Assembly (NCBI GenBank): GCA_019059635.1
Contig: JAGVRJ010000015.1
Location: 1,054,001-1,118,000 of the forward strand
Origin: Proales similis
Lineage: Eukaryota > Rotifera > Eurotatoria > Ploima > Proalidae
Direction: 5' to 3'
DNA: 64,000 nucleotides
The notes under the pieces: generated by a model
Told to the model about the DNA's origin: nothing
Seen by the model: the letters and a program-made list of their open reading frames with translations, nothing else
Database searches by the model: none
Translations under genes and position numbers: made by a program
Part shown: positions 39,865-52,447 of the stretch, piece after piece
How positions within the stretch are numbered: the first letter of the stretch is position 1
Layout: every line of letters starts with the position of its first letter

Positions 39865-42677
39865 ATGGAAAGCTGCGAACTGTGCAAACTCCAATTCAAA
39901 AGTGGTAAGTAATTGTTACTTGCTGTTTACATACGCCTTCAACTCAAATGACGTGATTAAACAGCCGATCAGCTTAAACAGCATTTAGACGGCAAACGCC
40001 ATCAGAAGCTTAGCGCCATCAAACAAGAGAGAGAAAGCGCCGCTCGTCGAAGTCTTTTCATCAGCAATTTGAAAAAAAACGTTTTCCAGATACAGATTGA
40101 GCAATGCTTTCAATCGTACGGAAACATTCTCAAAGTGTTTGTCGATCCAGACAAGGTGATGCACTTAACAAACTTGAATCTGACTGTGTTCACGTTTAAC
40201 CTGCTCGACAAAGGGCGCATATGCAATTGTGGAATTCGAAGAAGAAATGGCAGTGGACAGGGCGCTTGCGGCTGGACCTCATTCGATTGACGGCAAGCAG
40301 CTAAAAGTCAATCGGCGTGAATTGAAACCTTTTGTTTCAAGAATAACAAGTGGAAACGAAAAGAAGAAAGACGCGATTGAAAAGGCGAAATGTGAAGCGC
40401 TGGCAATCAACACGGCACTGGCCAAGTGCTCCGATGTGAGTGATTTTGCCAAATATTCTTTCGTCTGTGGCTTTCAATCGTTACTTTTCTGATGCAATTG
40501 CAGTTCGAGGAGCAGTGGGCTTGTTTAATTGATTTGCTTCAATTGAGAGGCGACGAACTAGAGAAAAGGCAGGAGCTGCGAAGAAACCTAGAGTCGGTGT
40601 TTGCTTCTTATTTTGGCCAAAATGAAGTCGATTTGTGCATATTTGGCTCGAACATGAACAATCTTGCCTGCAAAGGCTCCGACATGGATCTGACCCTTCT
40701 GCTCAAAAGCTGTTCCGAACAAACTCGATCGAGACGGAAACACTCGCCGTGCCAGGACACAGAGCCGGCTCAAGGTGAACTAGACGAGACGATTGACTTG
40801 AGCGGTGAGGACGCCCAGATGCAAGAGGAAGATGAAGCTGACGAAGAAACTAACCAAAGCCTGCGTGATTGTCTTGTAAAGTTCTTTGTAAGTTATTCAA
40901 GGTTCGCTGTTGCTTTTGTTCAGGCCTGATTTGCAGCCAATCACAGAATGAGCGTCAACATACCGAGTTTATACATTTCGAACCCGAGCATCAGATCAAA
41001 GTGATGGGCAAAATTCTTGAGAAGCACGCTCAAGCCATCAAGTCGGTGAAGACGATTGTGAACGCTAGATGCCCTCTGGTTCGCTTCCAAACTCACTCAT
41101 CGGACACGTTCTGCGATTTGACTCTCAACAATCGGTCAGAAGCTCACTTTTTGGTACTTCTGATCAGACTCAGTTCTAACGTTCAATTTGGTCTAGACTG
41201 GCGGTTGAGAACAGTCGTCTGATTGGTCTTTACCTTCAACTTGAGCCTTCGCTTCCAAGTCTCATATTTGCCCTTCGCTATTGGTGCAAGCAAAAGAACC
41301 TATTCTCAAACAGCCGCCTGAACTCGTACACCTTGACATGGTTGATCATCTTTTACCTTCAGTCGACCAACAAGCGGCTGCCAACCGTCGAGTTTCTCTC
41401 TTCAATTTGTGGTAGGCTCTCATTCCGAGATGCAGACTATTTCGGACTCAATTAGTCAAATAGGGCAAACAAAAAATATTGAAGGCTGGAACTGTGCATT
41501 TGAAGCCGACCTCAACAAGATTAGAGATCAAATGAGCATCGGTCAGGACGATGGCCATCAACCGACACCAGAGAGCAATAAAGAACCAACAAAGGCCGAG
41601 ATGCTGAAAGGATTCTTTGGATTCTATTCAGAGTTTGACTTTGCCACTCGACTCATCTGCACTCGTACGGGACGGTCAATGCCGTCGACTGAGTCAAAAG
41701 TGAGCAAGGAGCTGGAAAAACTCTCACAGTTCATGAATGTCCAAGATCCATTCGATTTGAGCCACAATTTGACCGTCAATGTGAGCAAAAACAGTGTTGA
41801 GCGCTTCAAGGCCGAATGCCGGGCTTCGCATGACATCATGCAAAATCACGAGCTGATGAAACGCTCAAATAGCAAATGCTGGGGAATGAGTCTGCTGGTG
41901 ACCAAAAAGGCGCTGCAGGTCTCGCCTGGCACCAATCGCACCTTGAAGGAAATGATCGAGAGCAGCTTTCTTAAACTAAGGCTGTTCGATGAAAATCAGC
42001 AACAGCCGCAACGAGACTCGGGCTCGGATACTGAGCAGCGAATAAAAGAGTCGATCGAATTTGTGTTGTATTTGCTCAAAGACTGTCTACAGTTCGAGCT
42101 GCTCGACGAAGAACGATGGCTGCCGCGCAAGAGAAAGGCGATCAAGCAGATTTGCGATCAAGTCGACTCGATAGCTTTGAACACGTCGCCAAAACGATTC
42201 AAAGTGAACGAACAAGAAAAAGACAAAGCGGCTTACATTTGTGTCTACGACGAGAACAACAACAGCGGCCAGTCGGACAACCAACGAACCTTGGCCGCAT
42301 TTCAGTTTATTGTGAACAAGTTCACATGGCGAGGCAGGCGTGCCGTTAAGCGTGAGCTGAAGATGAAAAACGCCGACCTGGGGCCGTTGGATTTGGAGCG
42401 ATTGACCACTGAGCGACTGGCGGCTGAGAAAGATTCTCATCAAGCCAACCAGAATCAAAGCGGCAGCAATCAAGACCTGCATCTTGCGATTCGCTTTATC
42501 ACTCGAAAGAGCTCTAGCGCCGCTCTTGAGCTTAAGTTTGATTGCTTGTCCACAGTGGCCGACCCAACGCGCATCGTCGAGTACAAGACGCTTATTCACT
42601 TTTTAGACGAGTTTATAAACAACAGCCATCGCAGTTTTTATCAACAGTGGCTTCAAAACGTCCGATCTAGCCAATAA
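39865..42677 (+). CDS. TUT1: Terminal uridylyltransferase 1 (U6 snRNA TUTase)
   Basis: Nuclear terminal nucleotidyltransferase that adds uridines to U6 snRNA (vertebrate enzyme also acts as a poly(A) polymerase); 817 aa. Exons: 39865-39904, 39965-40155, 40214-40435, 40504-40887, 40947-41134, 41197-41411, 41464-42677. Order as in human TUT1: U1-type zinc finger (CELC to HLDGKRH, residues 4-27), an RRM (LFISNL, GAYAIVEF), then the nucleotidyltransferase palm with FGS and the metal-binding DMDL, interrupted by an acidic insert, a third Asp in CDLTLNN, and the PAP-associated domain with YWCKQKN and LNSYTLTWLII. A KA-1-like C-terminal part follows. The EGWNC segment after exon 6 matches the human DGWDC. 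Confidence 0.9.
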
Positions 42678-43242
42678 AGACAGTTTATCCACTCGGCTGG
42701 AGCAGAGCAAAAATTGTTTTTTTTCGAGTTTGTGTTGTCAAACTGAAGAAAACGTTTGTCATGTTTGTGTTTATTGATTTTTCTGGCTGCTTAAGAGGAC
42801 ACGAATAAAATAGAGAGGCCGTGAAGGGCTTTAGGACTGAGCCGGGCATTGTTTGTGGTGTTGCACATTAAAATGCATCGAAGGATACTAATAATAATTG
42901 CAAAAAAAGAAAAAAGACTGAAGATAAACAAATGAAATTAGAGAAATTGTAAAAACATCAACATGTACAGGCAGACGAACACACAAACATGCAACTGTTC
43001 TTAAACGCGAAAATATAGCCTAAAGACTTGTCAGAGGGAAATGGCGGGTTCAAGGGAATGACTTGGCAATGGCTTGCACTCGGCTCAAGTGGCTACTTTG
43101 AAGTAAATAGAAGCAGCCAAATAGGTCAAACAAGAGGAAGTGATCGATTCGATGTGAATAACACAATGCAGAGTATGCGATCAGAATTTATCATCGGGCT
43201 GCATTGTGAAAGAATCTCGGCTAGAGCGGGCTGCGAGGCCAG
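42678..43242. other. Convergent 3' flanks, no gene found
   Basis: Between the stops of TUT1 (+) and TBC1D24 (-). AT-rich, with AATAAA near 42807. No gene is seen. Confidence 0.45.
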
Positions 43243-46021
43243 CTATTCCGCAAACTCGATTATCTCTAGGACAGCGATGTCAAACTGTTGTCGACTGCAT
43301 AGGGGCTCGTTGTCGAACGTGTCGCATTTACCGGTGCTTCCCTCACTCAACGTGTTCAATACGCACAGGCCATCGGTGCCACTAAAAGACACCACAGAAC
43401 GATTCGAGGAGCTGCTGCTGAGAAATTGCGCTGCGAAATCACTTACCCGCCACCGACGGCCAACTTGGAGCTGTCCACTCTCAAAAACATTTCCTGACTC
43501 GGCCTCTCTATCTGACGAGAGATGCCCACCCATTTGTAGTTGACGGCGTTTGGCACCAGACTGAACAGGAACGTTTCGCCCGAGCCGAAATAGAGCAAAT
43601 TCTTCTTTCGCTCTGACCATTTGCCCGCGCAAAAGGCGCCGAATATCTGTTTGGCCTTGTTTAACTGTTGGACAGCAGAGCAGAGAGTTTTTAGTGAAAT
43701 CACCTCGCCTTCGAATGTCCTAATCACCAGGAGACATTCTTCGAGCTCGTCGAGCACATTAAACAGCGTTTTCATGCTGGTGCCATGCTCTTGCGTTGTA
43801 AATGCCACCTGAGGCTTGCTTAAACTCAGACGACTCGGGATCCAGCTCCAGATGGTGGTCAGCTTCAGTTTAAAATTAAAATTAGTTGAAAGCGCTCATT
43901 CGATCGGGAGCGATAGTTTGCCAAGTTTGCAAAAAAAAACAAAACCCAACACAAAGTCTTTAAAAAAGCCGGCCACAGACACAAAAAAACGAGATAAGCG
44001 CATGCTGGCTTACTTGATCCATTGAGAGTTCACCGCACAAATCGAGTTGGCGAACGGAGCCCAAACAAGATAATAGAAAAAGGAACAACAACAGACAACC
44101 ATTCAGAGAAGAGCCCAGCGCACACATGAACGGTTTAACGAGAGCCAAACTGACCTGTGCATGAGAGAGAATGCTTGTGCTCGACTCGTTCAGGTAGATT
44201 TTAGTGGCCGCTTTAGGTGTTTCTGATCGTCAAAATGCATTAGAAGCACTTTGGTCGAGTAGTTGTTCAGCTGGCCGCCTTACCCGAGTCGCTGATTCTG
44301 GCGGCTTCACTTGATCCTTTGTGTCGCTCCTCTTTTTGATAAAACTCTTTGATTGTCGATCGTTTCATATTCCTGATGCTAAAGCTCGTCTACAACATGC
44401 TTGCTGGTCACTGAATGAGATGAAAGCAAAATGAAGCAGGCTCACTTTAAGCAGCTTTTCGATTGACTCGAAGCTGGACCGCTCTCGGCTAAACTCGTCA
44501 ATAACCTGGTGAGTGATGCTGGTGTCGATTTGCTGGCCTTTGAATCAAGAATTGAGTAAAAAAAAAAGCAAACCAGATGCCAAGCGATAGTCAAACGAAA
44601 CAAATAATGGTCGACGAAACAGAAATTAAATAAGAAAATCGGTTAATTGTAAAGTAAGTGAACCATAAACTAAATGAATTCTGTTTGTTTCAAGAGAGGA
44701 AAAGAAAGAATTTCGCCTTTACCATCGACAAAGAGCTCATTTACAAAATTTAAATCATCGATCCAATCGACAACTAGTTTTAGAATAAAAGTGCTTTACA
44801 AATTAAAAGTCAAAGTGCGATTGTGAATATAGACGAGCATCAGCAAGCCAGACGAACCAGACAGAATGAATAAAGCCAAGCTGCCTACATTTTGAGAACT
44901 GCTGCAGAATGGCAAGTGCCACGCGATACAACACTTTCTGGCCTTCATAGATGAAGCAGTCCATGATTTTCACCTAATTCGCCCAACAGACGTGAATTCA
45001 AACGCTAGACCTCAAAAAGTGCAACCGGTCTCACCAGGTAGTCGAATGGCAAGCCGTCGAATATCCACCAGAACCAGTGGGCCAACAATTGCTCTAACGG
45101 CTCAGCGCGGTGTTTCTGCAGAATTTCGTAGCTGAGTTTCTATTTTGGCGACCGACTCCAAATGAGCAAACTGCGCCATACTGAAATAAGAAAAGCAACT
45201 TACAAAGTGATTTTTCAAGAGTCGAAGCAAAACCATGGCACTTAGATTCCATGCGGCGCGCGTCTCGCAGATGTGCTCTTTTGACTTGGAAAGGCAGCAG
45301 AGCGCCGCATACACTTCGTGCTCCTTCAAGTAGTGAAGCAGAACGCTGGCGATCGGCAACATGCCCGGACTGTAGGTCACGTGTGGATAGTTGAACTCGT
45401 AAACGCATAGAACACGTTTGAGTGCGCTCTTGCCGCTCTCGTTGAGCAAGTAGAAGTTTTGCTTGCTTCGATCGCTGGCGAACTTTGGCAAAGCGAACTG
45501 GCTCTCGTTCACTTGCGTTGATCGATAAGTTCATGCGGCGATGGAATGGTGAGAAGGCACTTACGCTTGCCGAACACTTGTCGGACTGTTTCTTGGTAGG
45601 AGGCGGCGTCTGCAGTGTCGAGCGAGAGTAGACTGCGCCATAAGAACGAGCGCACTTGATGAGAGACGGGCCAGAAGTTGGTGCGGATAATCTGCTTCAG
45701 ACGCTCGCTCTCTTGATGCCGTTGACGCGCCAAGTTCACGCTCAGTTTTATCTCGTCTTCCGAGAAGGCTATGAACGGACCTGAACTGGGCGTGTTCTTG
45801 CCGCTTCCGACCGCGCTCGCCGAGTAGTTGGCCTTTTTTGATCGCAGCTTACCACCGCTGCCTGCTCGCAGAGGTAGACTGTAGAACTTGTTCTTGGTCA
45901 CCGCCTCGGAGCCAGCCACTGGATTGTATGCACCATACTCATTTCGACTGCTTTGGAGCAGCTCAGTGAGGCGTCTCTCGTCAACAAACTCTGCATTCAT
46001 GCCCGTTTGCCAACTCGCCAT
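43243..46021 (-). CDS. TBC1D24: TBC/TLDc protein (TBC1D24 / Skywalker)
   Basis: 572-aa orthologue of TBC1D24 (fly Skywalker), a TBC-domain protein controlling synaptic vesicle and endosomal sorting through Rab35/Arf6 and carrying a TLDc domain. Exons in coding order: 45565-46021, 45204-45511, 45035-45139, 44889-44973, 44446-44537, 44284-44389, 44155-44222, 43704-43862, 43447-43646, 43243-43381. TBC part: LKQIIRTNFWPVSHQVR, YELL region, HWFWWIFDGLPFDYL, KVLYRVALAIL. TLDc part: IWSWIPSRLSLS, QEHGTSMKTL, FGAFCAGKWSERKKN, FGSGETFLFSL, then the CDTFDNEPLC and AVLEIIEF end. An N-terminal disordered extension of about 90 aa precedes TBC. The 44538-44888 intron (351 nt) and 43863-44154 intron (292 nt) are long for this region; the latter could hide a small exon. 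Confidence 0.9.
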
Positions 46022-46044
46022 ACCGTTGTGGATATTGCTGCTTA

Positions 46045-46076
<32 letters not shown>

Positions 46077-49000
46077 ACTGGGCGCTTTTGTTCTCAAGTT
46101 CAATCAACACATCTACGCATTCAACATATAAATCGATATTTTAGTCTATCAATTCGAGTTACGGTTTCCACATTCGAGCTGTGAATAATTCAAATAGTTG
46201 CAGCCGCCGCCGTCGCTGTTAATATATTATTATTAAATTCTACAACATCAACTTCTACTACGAAGCTCAAGGCAACATCAGAATTGGCGAACGATTACAT
46301 AATCTTGAATTATGTGCAATTTTACGGCTCTTTCGCTCCCCTCTATCGTTTTATTTGACGATGATCATCATGCATCTCTTAGCCGCAGCTGTTGAACGTC
46401 TCGCTCATCATGTGACGAGTTTGGACCAATCACGCGCTCGTCTATCATTCCGCTCCTTGCGCATAAGCGTGATTGCGCGCGCGCTCCCTTGGTACAGGCA
46501 ACGAATAGACTTGTCTAATCGACCCGAAACACGATTGTTGATTCCAATAAAATAGAAGCTCGGTCGGTTCCATTAAAATAGCAGCAGCCTATGAGAGAGA
46601 GAGAGAGGGGTTCTGGGTGAGTGAAAGAGAGATTATCGGGACACACTTTTGAAAGCGACTTGGAGTTGAATGTGCACGAACACATGAGAACTGCTCGGTT
46701 CGCACCTAATGGAGGGCAATTAACCGAATCGGGCAAGTCTGTGAGCGGAGCTGTCGTTGCCCCGCTCGGCTACTCAATCACTCAGTCAATCGAATATTTG
46801 TCTCAAATTTCATGAGAAGCAGCAATTCAGGCTAATTGTCGCTAATTCCCATTTGAATTAGACATTCATTGCATGGCCTGGTCGGCCGTTTGAACGGCAC
46901 GATTCATTTAAATAGACCAGTCAACGGACGAGGGAGCCAGAGAGAGAGAAAGGCAGGGGAAGGAATGCGAAAGGGCAGAAAGGGACCGGCAATGGGACAG
47001 AAATCGAGGGGATTGAGCGAAGCTAATAAAAAAAAAGAGCGTGAGGGGCAATGCAGAGTAGCAGAGGGAATTAAGTCGGGCGTCAGTTCTCTCCCTTTCT
47101 CTTTCGAATTTAAATTAGCTCGTCTGACTGTCCGTCGTCGGTTGGAGCGCTCGTCTCAATGAGCAGTCAGGCGATAAGCTCATTTGCGTCTGCCACAGCA
47201 TGTCACGCACAACTAGAATCTTGTGTGTTGTGGGCCGACCGCGCCCCTCCAGTGCCGCTCTGGAACTGGAATCAGTGGAGAGTGATAAGGAAACGCGGCA
47301 GGCTCCGCTCGGCCAAAGACAACAACAAAAACAACAACAATATCAACTGGCGCCTCTGAAATCGAACTGAAACATCAGAGCGATTGAACAGATTTCATTA
47401 CAGAGCTTAGAGAGGCAGAGCTACCTCCAGAGGCATCCCTATCTACTACTACTACTCAGCATGCAGCAGCCTAATTAGCCTACACCTATTTAAGCGGCCA
47501 ATTGAGCGATTCATTTCACCAATCGGCATTCATCGCCCAACACTTTTGATTTATTACTTTTCTAATTTACGAGCAGCAGTCCAACACGATTAATTGCGCT
47601 ATTAATCTGAAACGTAAGGCGGCAGTGGCGGCGGCTTACTACTCGACTCTTTCTCTCTCTCTCTCATCCATCGACATGCTCTAAATGCCATCAACTTAGA
47701 CATCAGCTACGTACTACCGGCGGCCAACACTGACACTTACGCTACTTATTTTACTAATTTTGAATCAAGGAGCTGCCGCCACTGCCTCTATTACTGTCTG
47801 TGCCTGTTTTTAATTCCTTTGCCAGACAGATAGACAGAAATTGAGATTAACAATGATAGAGAGCGAGATGCATTCAGACGCCGAGCAGAATAGGGTCAGA
47901 AATGCGCGGCGCACTTAGGAGTAAGCGTTTCGGAACACGCCAATACAAATGGCAGTAGGCGAATATAAATCAAGTTTAAACACAAACTTGAACAAATGGC
48001 GTCTAACTACTACTACATGGCGTCATTTGTTTCAAGTCGGAGCAAACAGACGAGGCTGATGAGAGCCATTGTTGGCTTAATGCGATTTCTCTCGCATTAG
48101 CCCTCTAGTCTTCTCTTCTCTTCCTTTTCCCGCTACTTGGCCTTATTTCAGCCTTTTTGACTTTCTCTTTGCTCTGAATTCACACGACTGAGAGCATCTA
48201 ATATCACTGCCATCTGTACCTCCAACAAGCTCCCATTCGCCTGAGTGCATTCTTGCCCTTTCAGACTTTGCTTTATTGAAAATCAACACTGACCAGTGCA
48301 TGTGTGCTCGTCGCAAACATATCACGCGAGTATGGCGCGAGTTGGGTCGCTTTATTTCAATTTATTTCTACGTGATCGGATTTCAGTGAAGCTGTCGAGT
48401 TCGCTATTGGTGGAAGAGCGCCCGCTCTGTCGCTCACAGCTGCTGCTGCTGTTGCCACTTGTAAACACTTGAGCTGACAGCAGTTAATTAAAAAAAAAAC
48501 GAACAGAAGAGCACAGAGAGAGAGAGAAAGAGAGAGAGGAGGAAGCGGCGAGTCGATTGCTCGGTACTACTTTATGCGATGGGCGCGGACTAACGGCGCT
48601 ATTTGCGTTTCACCTGCGTCTGCTTAGCCAATTTTTGGGTCGAGGCGGCTTAGAGTGGAATTGTCCGACAACAATTATTGGAGCTAATCAAAACAGAATT
48701 CACTTAAGCATGGCACCCAGATATGCAGATAAGTGAGCCTATCTGCCTATCCACATCTCATTCACTTAATTCTCCTGCTGCAAGCGTTTATCTTTATAAG
48801 CGTTATTTGGCCGGCATCGAAGCTGACCGATCGGCCCTCGACCGCTCACTCGCATGGTCAAATAAACAAACGATCGAATCGAGCGCTAACGGAATGTTCG
48901 TTCGTCCTTATCAGCACGCATTAATCTGAAGCGATCACCATCTGGAATTCATATTTCCTTTATTGGCCCTTTTAACACTCAATGTGCGGCCAGGCTCTAT

Positions 49001-49828
49001 CAATCGCGCTCGCTTCTTTATAAAAATCGTGCACATGGCCACCGGGCCGGTTCAGTTTGCGTTCGTTTGTTCCGCTTTTGTTTTTCTTTTCGCTCGCCCC
49101 CGCTCTGCTATGAGTAGGCCATTGTCTTGTTTAGATGGCAGCTGCTGGGGCTGCTGTTGCCGCCGCTTCTGCGTCTATTCTAGCCAGTCAGTCCATTCCT
49201 GATGCAAATGATTCCAATTAGGCGCTCGATGAATATCAATAAGCCTTTAATTAATTCGCCTCATGTTTATTTGTTCAATTTTTCATTTCGTTCCCGCTTT
49301 CGCTCTCTTGTTGCTTGCCGGTCTAGCTGGCCCCTCAATAGCTGGCCTCAATGACTGACTGACTGGCTGGCTCGGTTCCATGCTCGGTTTAGCCAAGGCA
49401 TTCGAATGGCGCTCGTTTGCTGACTCGCTTATTCAAGCGTTCGTCCGGCTCCGAGCCTCCCAAAAATACTAATTAATCATTTCGATTCATCTAAGTAAAC
49501 ATTGACCGCAAGCCCGACCACCCGCCTACCAGAAGTTATTCGAACAAGATGATTTCGAGATGATAAAGCTCACTCGGCCGATTAGTTTATTTCTTTTTTT
49601 TTCCATTCACAAACTGCCCACAACATTCGCTCTTTGTTTAAAATTCCATCTTTCGTTGATGCTTTGCCCTCTTTGCGTCTATCCTGATTCGAGTGATAAG
49701 GGTTCAGCTCGAAGATTCGAATCCTGATAACCACAGGAGCCTACGAGTAAACACACGAGTTAATATCTTTCTGCCTCTCTAGAGTGTGAATAGATTGTGT
49801 TGAATAGTCAAACAGGCGAACTGGAAAA
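46022..49828. other. Long gene-free interval
   Basis: About 3.8 kb without a supportable exon, the longest such stretch in the window. It holds a (TC)n tract at about 46050-46078, GA-rich patches near 46590, 46940 and 48520, ACTACTACT words near 47445 and a poly-A-rich patch near 48490. Short ORFs have no family resemblance. It may be regulatory or hold non-coding transcripts. Confidence 0.5.
46050..46078. repeat. (TC)n microsatellite
   Basis: A run of about 28 bases of TC dinucleotides directly upstream of the TBC1D24 start. Confidence 0.9.
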
Positions 49829-51795
49829 ATGAGCGACGAAGCGCAAGACAAGCAACAGCAGCCAGAACAGGAGCAGAACCAGGCGGAAAGTCAGAACGAG
49901 GCCACTACGCCATTGATAGAGCCGAGCAACAAGCAAGACCAGGACGTGGCTCAGGTGCCTGATGCGCCCGGCTCGCCTGTATCGGCGCACAAGCCGGCTG
50001 CGACCAGCACCATTCAGATCACCAATCTATCGAACGAGTACAAGTTCGTGCATCAGCGAATCCCGCCCAAAGAGGGCAACCTGCGCTACGTGCTTCCGGC
50101 TCTTCTGGTCGTCTTCCAGCTCGTGTTCATCGTCATTTTCGCCATATTCGGCAGCTACTCGGTACCTGCAGCCACCGAGCAAAGTCAGGTTCCGTCAAGA
50201 TATCCGCGTAAGTGCCGCCCCAGTTACGTTGTCTGTCTGCTATTTAATGCGAATGCATTCTTCAAGTGTTTGGCGATTTACATGCAATCGCTCTGCTCGG
50301 CTTTGGCTTTCTCATGACCTTCCTGAAACGATACGGCTACGGCAGCATTGGCTTCAATCTGCTGCTGGTCGCATTCGCCGTTCAATGGGCCTTGATTATT
50401 CGCGGTTGGCTTGGCTGGAACTATGAGGGCAACGGCGCTTTCCGAGTCGGACTAGAAAAGTAAGGCAATCACGGCCCGAGTCTCTCAAAATTCGCTTTTC
50501 CTCTCATTTCAAACACTCAGTCTGGTCTACGCGGACTTTACTGCAATCGCCGTTCTGATCGCTTTCGGCGCCATCCTCGGCAAGACCACATTGGCGCAGC
50601 TAGTCGTCTTGGCCGTCATCGGAGTGGTTGTTCAAGTCACAAACGAGTTCATTAATATTCAAATTATTCAGGTGAGTTTGCAAAGGCCAACACACTCGAC
50701 AAGATCGGCGCTTGATAATTCGGACTCTTTTCAAAGGCCTATGATGTTGGTCGTTCGGTCTACGTTCATCTGTTCGGAGCCGTGTTCGGACTGGCCGTCT
50801 CCAAGATTCTCAATTGCAAAGGAGTGAACAGCAGCAAACAAGCGTCGGTCTACCACTCTGACTTGTTCTCGCTGATCGGCACCCTTTTCCTCTGGGTCTT
50901 CTATCCGAGCTTCAACGCCTTGCTCGCACAGAAAAGCGCAGCCGGAGGAGCCGAGCGAGCCATTGTGAACACCTACGTGGCTATCTCGGCCTCGTGTGTG
51001 CTTACATTCGCCGTCTCCTCGCTGAGCGGCAAAGGCAAACTCAACGTGGTATGTGCTTGCCTATTAATCAGCTCGAGTCTTAATCTGACATGACTGTGAC
51101 TATTAGCTGCATGTTCAACATGCGACAATTGCCGGAGGCATCGCAGTCGGAAGTGTGGCCGATCTCAACATTCAAATCTACGTGGCTCTGATTGTCGGCG
51201 CCATTGCCGGACTCGTCTCTACTCTTGGCTATCAGTACATTGACGTAAGTCAATTTTGACAGTTGAGCTCTCAGCCCAAAGACTAAACTCATTTCTGTGC
51301 TCTTTGCAGCCATTGTTGAGAAAGAGCATCAATCTTCACGACACTTCGAGTGTCCAGAGCTTGCACGCGTTGCCCGGCCTCATCTCGGCCATAGTGGGCG
51401 CCATATTCGCCGCCTTGGCCACTCATGACTCGTATGGCGAATCGCTCTACGACTACTATCCGGCGCGTAAGAGCCAGCTGACACAGGATGAGACAAACGC
51501 GACCGTGATTGAGATCGCTGGCCGATCGGCTGGCGCTCAGGCCGGATTCCAACTGATCGCCTTGGTTGTCACAATCGCGATCGCACTGGTCGCCGGCGCC
51601 ATCACTGGATTCGTTCTCAGACTTCCTCTGTTTGAGAAGCTGAGCGAAAATGTGGAAATGTTCGACGATGAGGCGCAATGGGTTACTCCGGACGATTATG
51701 CGCTCAAGCTCACGTTCGCCAACCAACAGAACCAGAGCCAAGAAGCGGCCGCCTCAAAGAGTGCCGACGCTGCTAATGAAGAGAGCAAAGTCTAA
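49829..51795 (+). CDS. Rh-type ammonium transporter
   Basis: Multi-pass Rh glycoprotein (SLC42 family), NH3/CO2 channel of the plasma membrane, 552 aa. Exons: 49829-50207, 50267-50459, 50521-50671, 50737-51048, 51107-51244, 51310-51795. Family text: DLHAIALLGFGFLMTFLKRYG, NEFINIQIIQ, DVGRSVYVHLFGAVFGLAVS (first pore His), FSLIGTLFLWVFYPSFNA, LHVQHATIAGG, and SLHALPGLIS (second pore His). The N-terminus is unusual: about 75 hydrophilic residues rich in Gln/Glu before the first helix, whereas typical Rh proteins have a very short lead. The C-terminal tail is soluble and acidic/Ala-rich. Orthologue group (Rh50 versus RhP1/2) cannot be told by eye. Confidence 0.94.
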
Positions 51796-52447
51796 GAGAG
51801 ATGGCCGCCAATGCTCAAAAGACCACCGACTCGCATCCGCAGTCTCTCCTTTACTCTTCTATCTGTTTTTCATTCACTTTTATCTGCTCTTTGCATCAAA
51901 TCGGCAACTTAATTAGCTTTGCGAGGCCAACTCAAACTGGCCGTTTATCTCATTAGACTAGAATGATCACTCTCCCTCTCATCCCGCTCTTAATCTCGTG
52001 GCATTTTGGCCCGCTCTGCTCAGTAGGAACCTTTCACAGCCCCAAAAAAAAAGATGTGGAAGAAGTATCCAAAACAAAAGCTCTGACCAGCGGAAGCCCT
52101 GATCGCCGGCATTTGGGCAAAGTGAGAGAGGCAGGCCGTCTGGGCCGTGCGTTGCAAATTTTTTCTTTTTAGATCAACTAATTCATTTGTGTTGTGCAAG
52201 CTGAATAAAATTGCTGCTCGTAAAGAAAGCGCCCATTTTGTGGTCCCTTCTGGCCGCCAACTAGACAAACTCTGAATCGTTCAGATTGACCAGGAGGAAG
52301 AGAAGGCTGTTGATTAGTCGATAGGCGTCGTTATTTCTATTTACAAAATACATAGGCGAGACAAATTCAAAAATAAAGAGAGAAATTGAGCTGAGAGAAG
52401 AGAAAATATTTGTTTGCCATCGCCCAATGAGGTCGATCGGGTGGCAC
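51796..52447. other. Convergent 3' flanks, no gene found
   Basis: Between the stops of the Rh gene and CDK11. AT-rich; AATAAA near 52203. No gene is seen. Confidence 0.45.

Noticed and set aside
46355-49202. Several 60-97-aa ORFs in the gene-free interval
   Set aside because: Low-complexity or random-looking translations, not linked by consistent splice sites.
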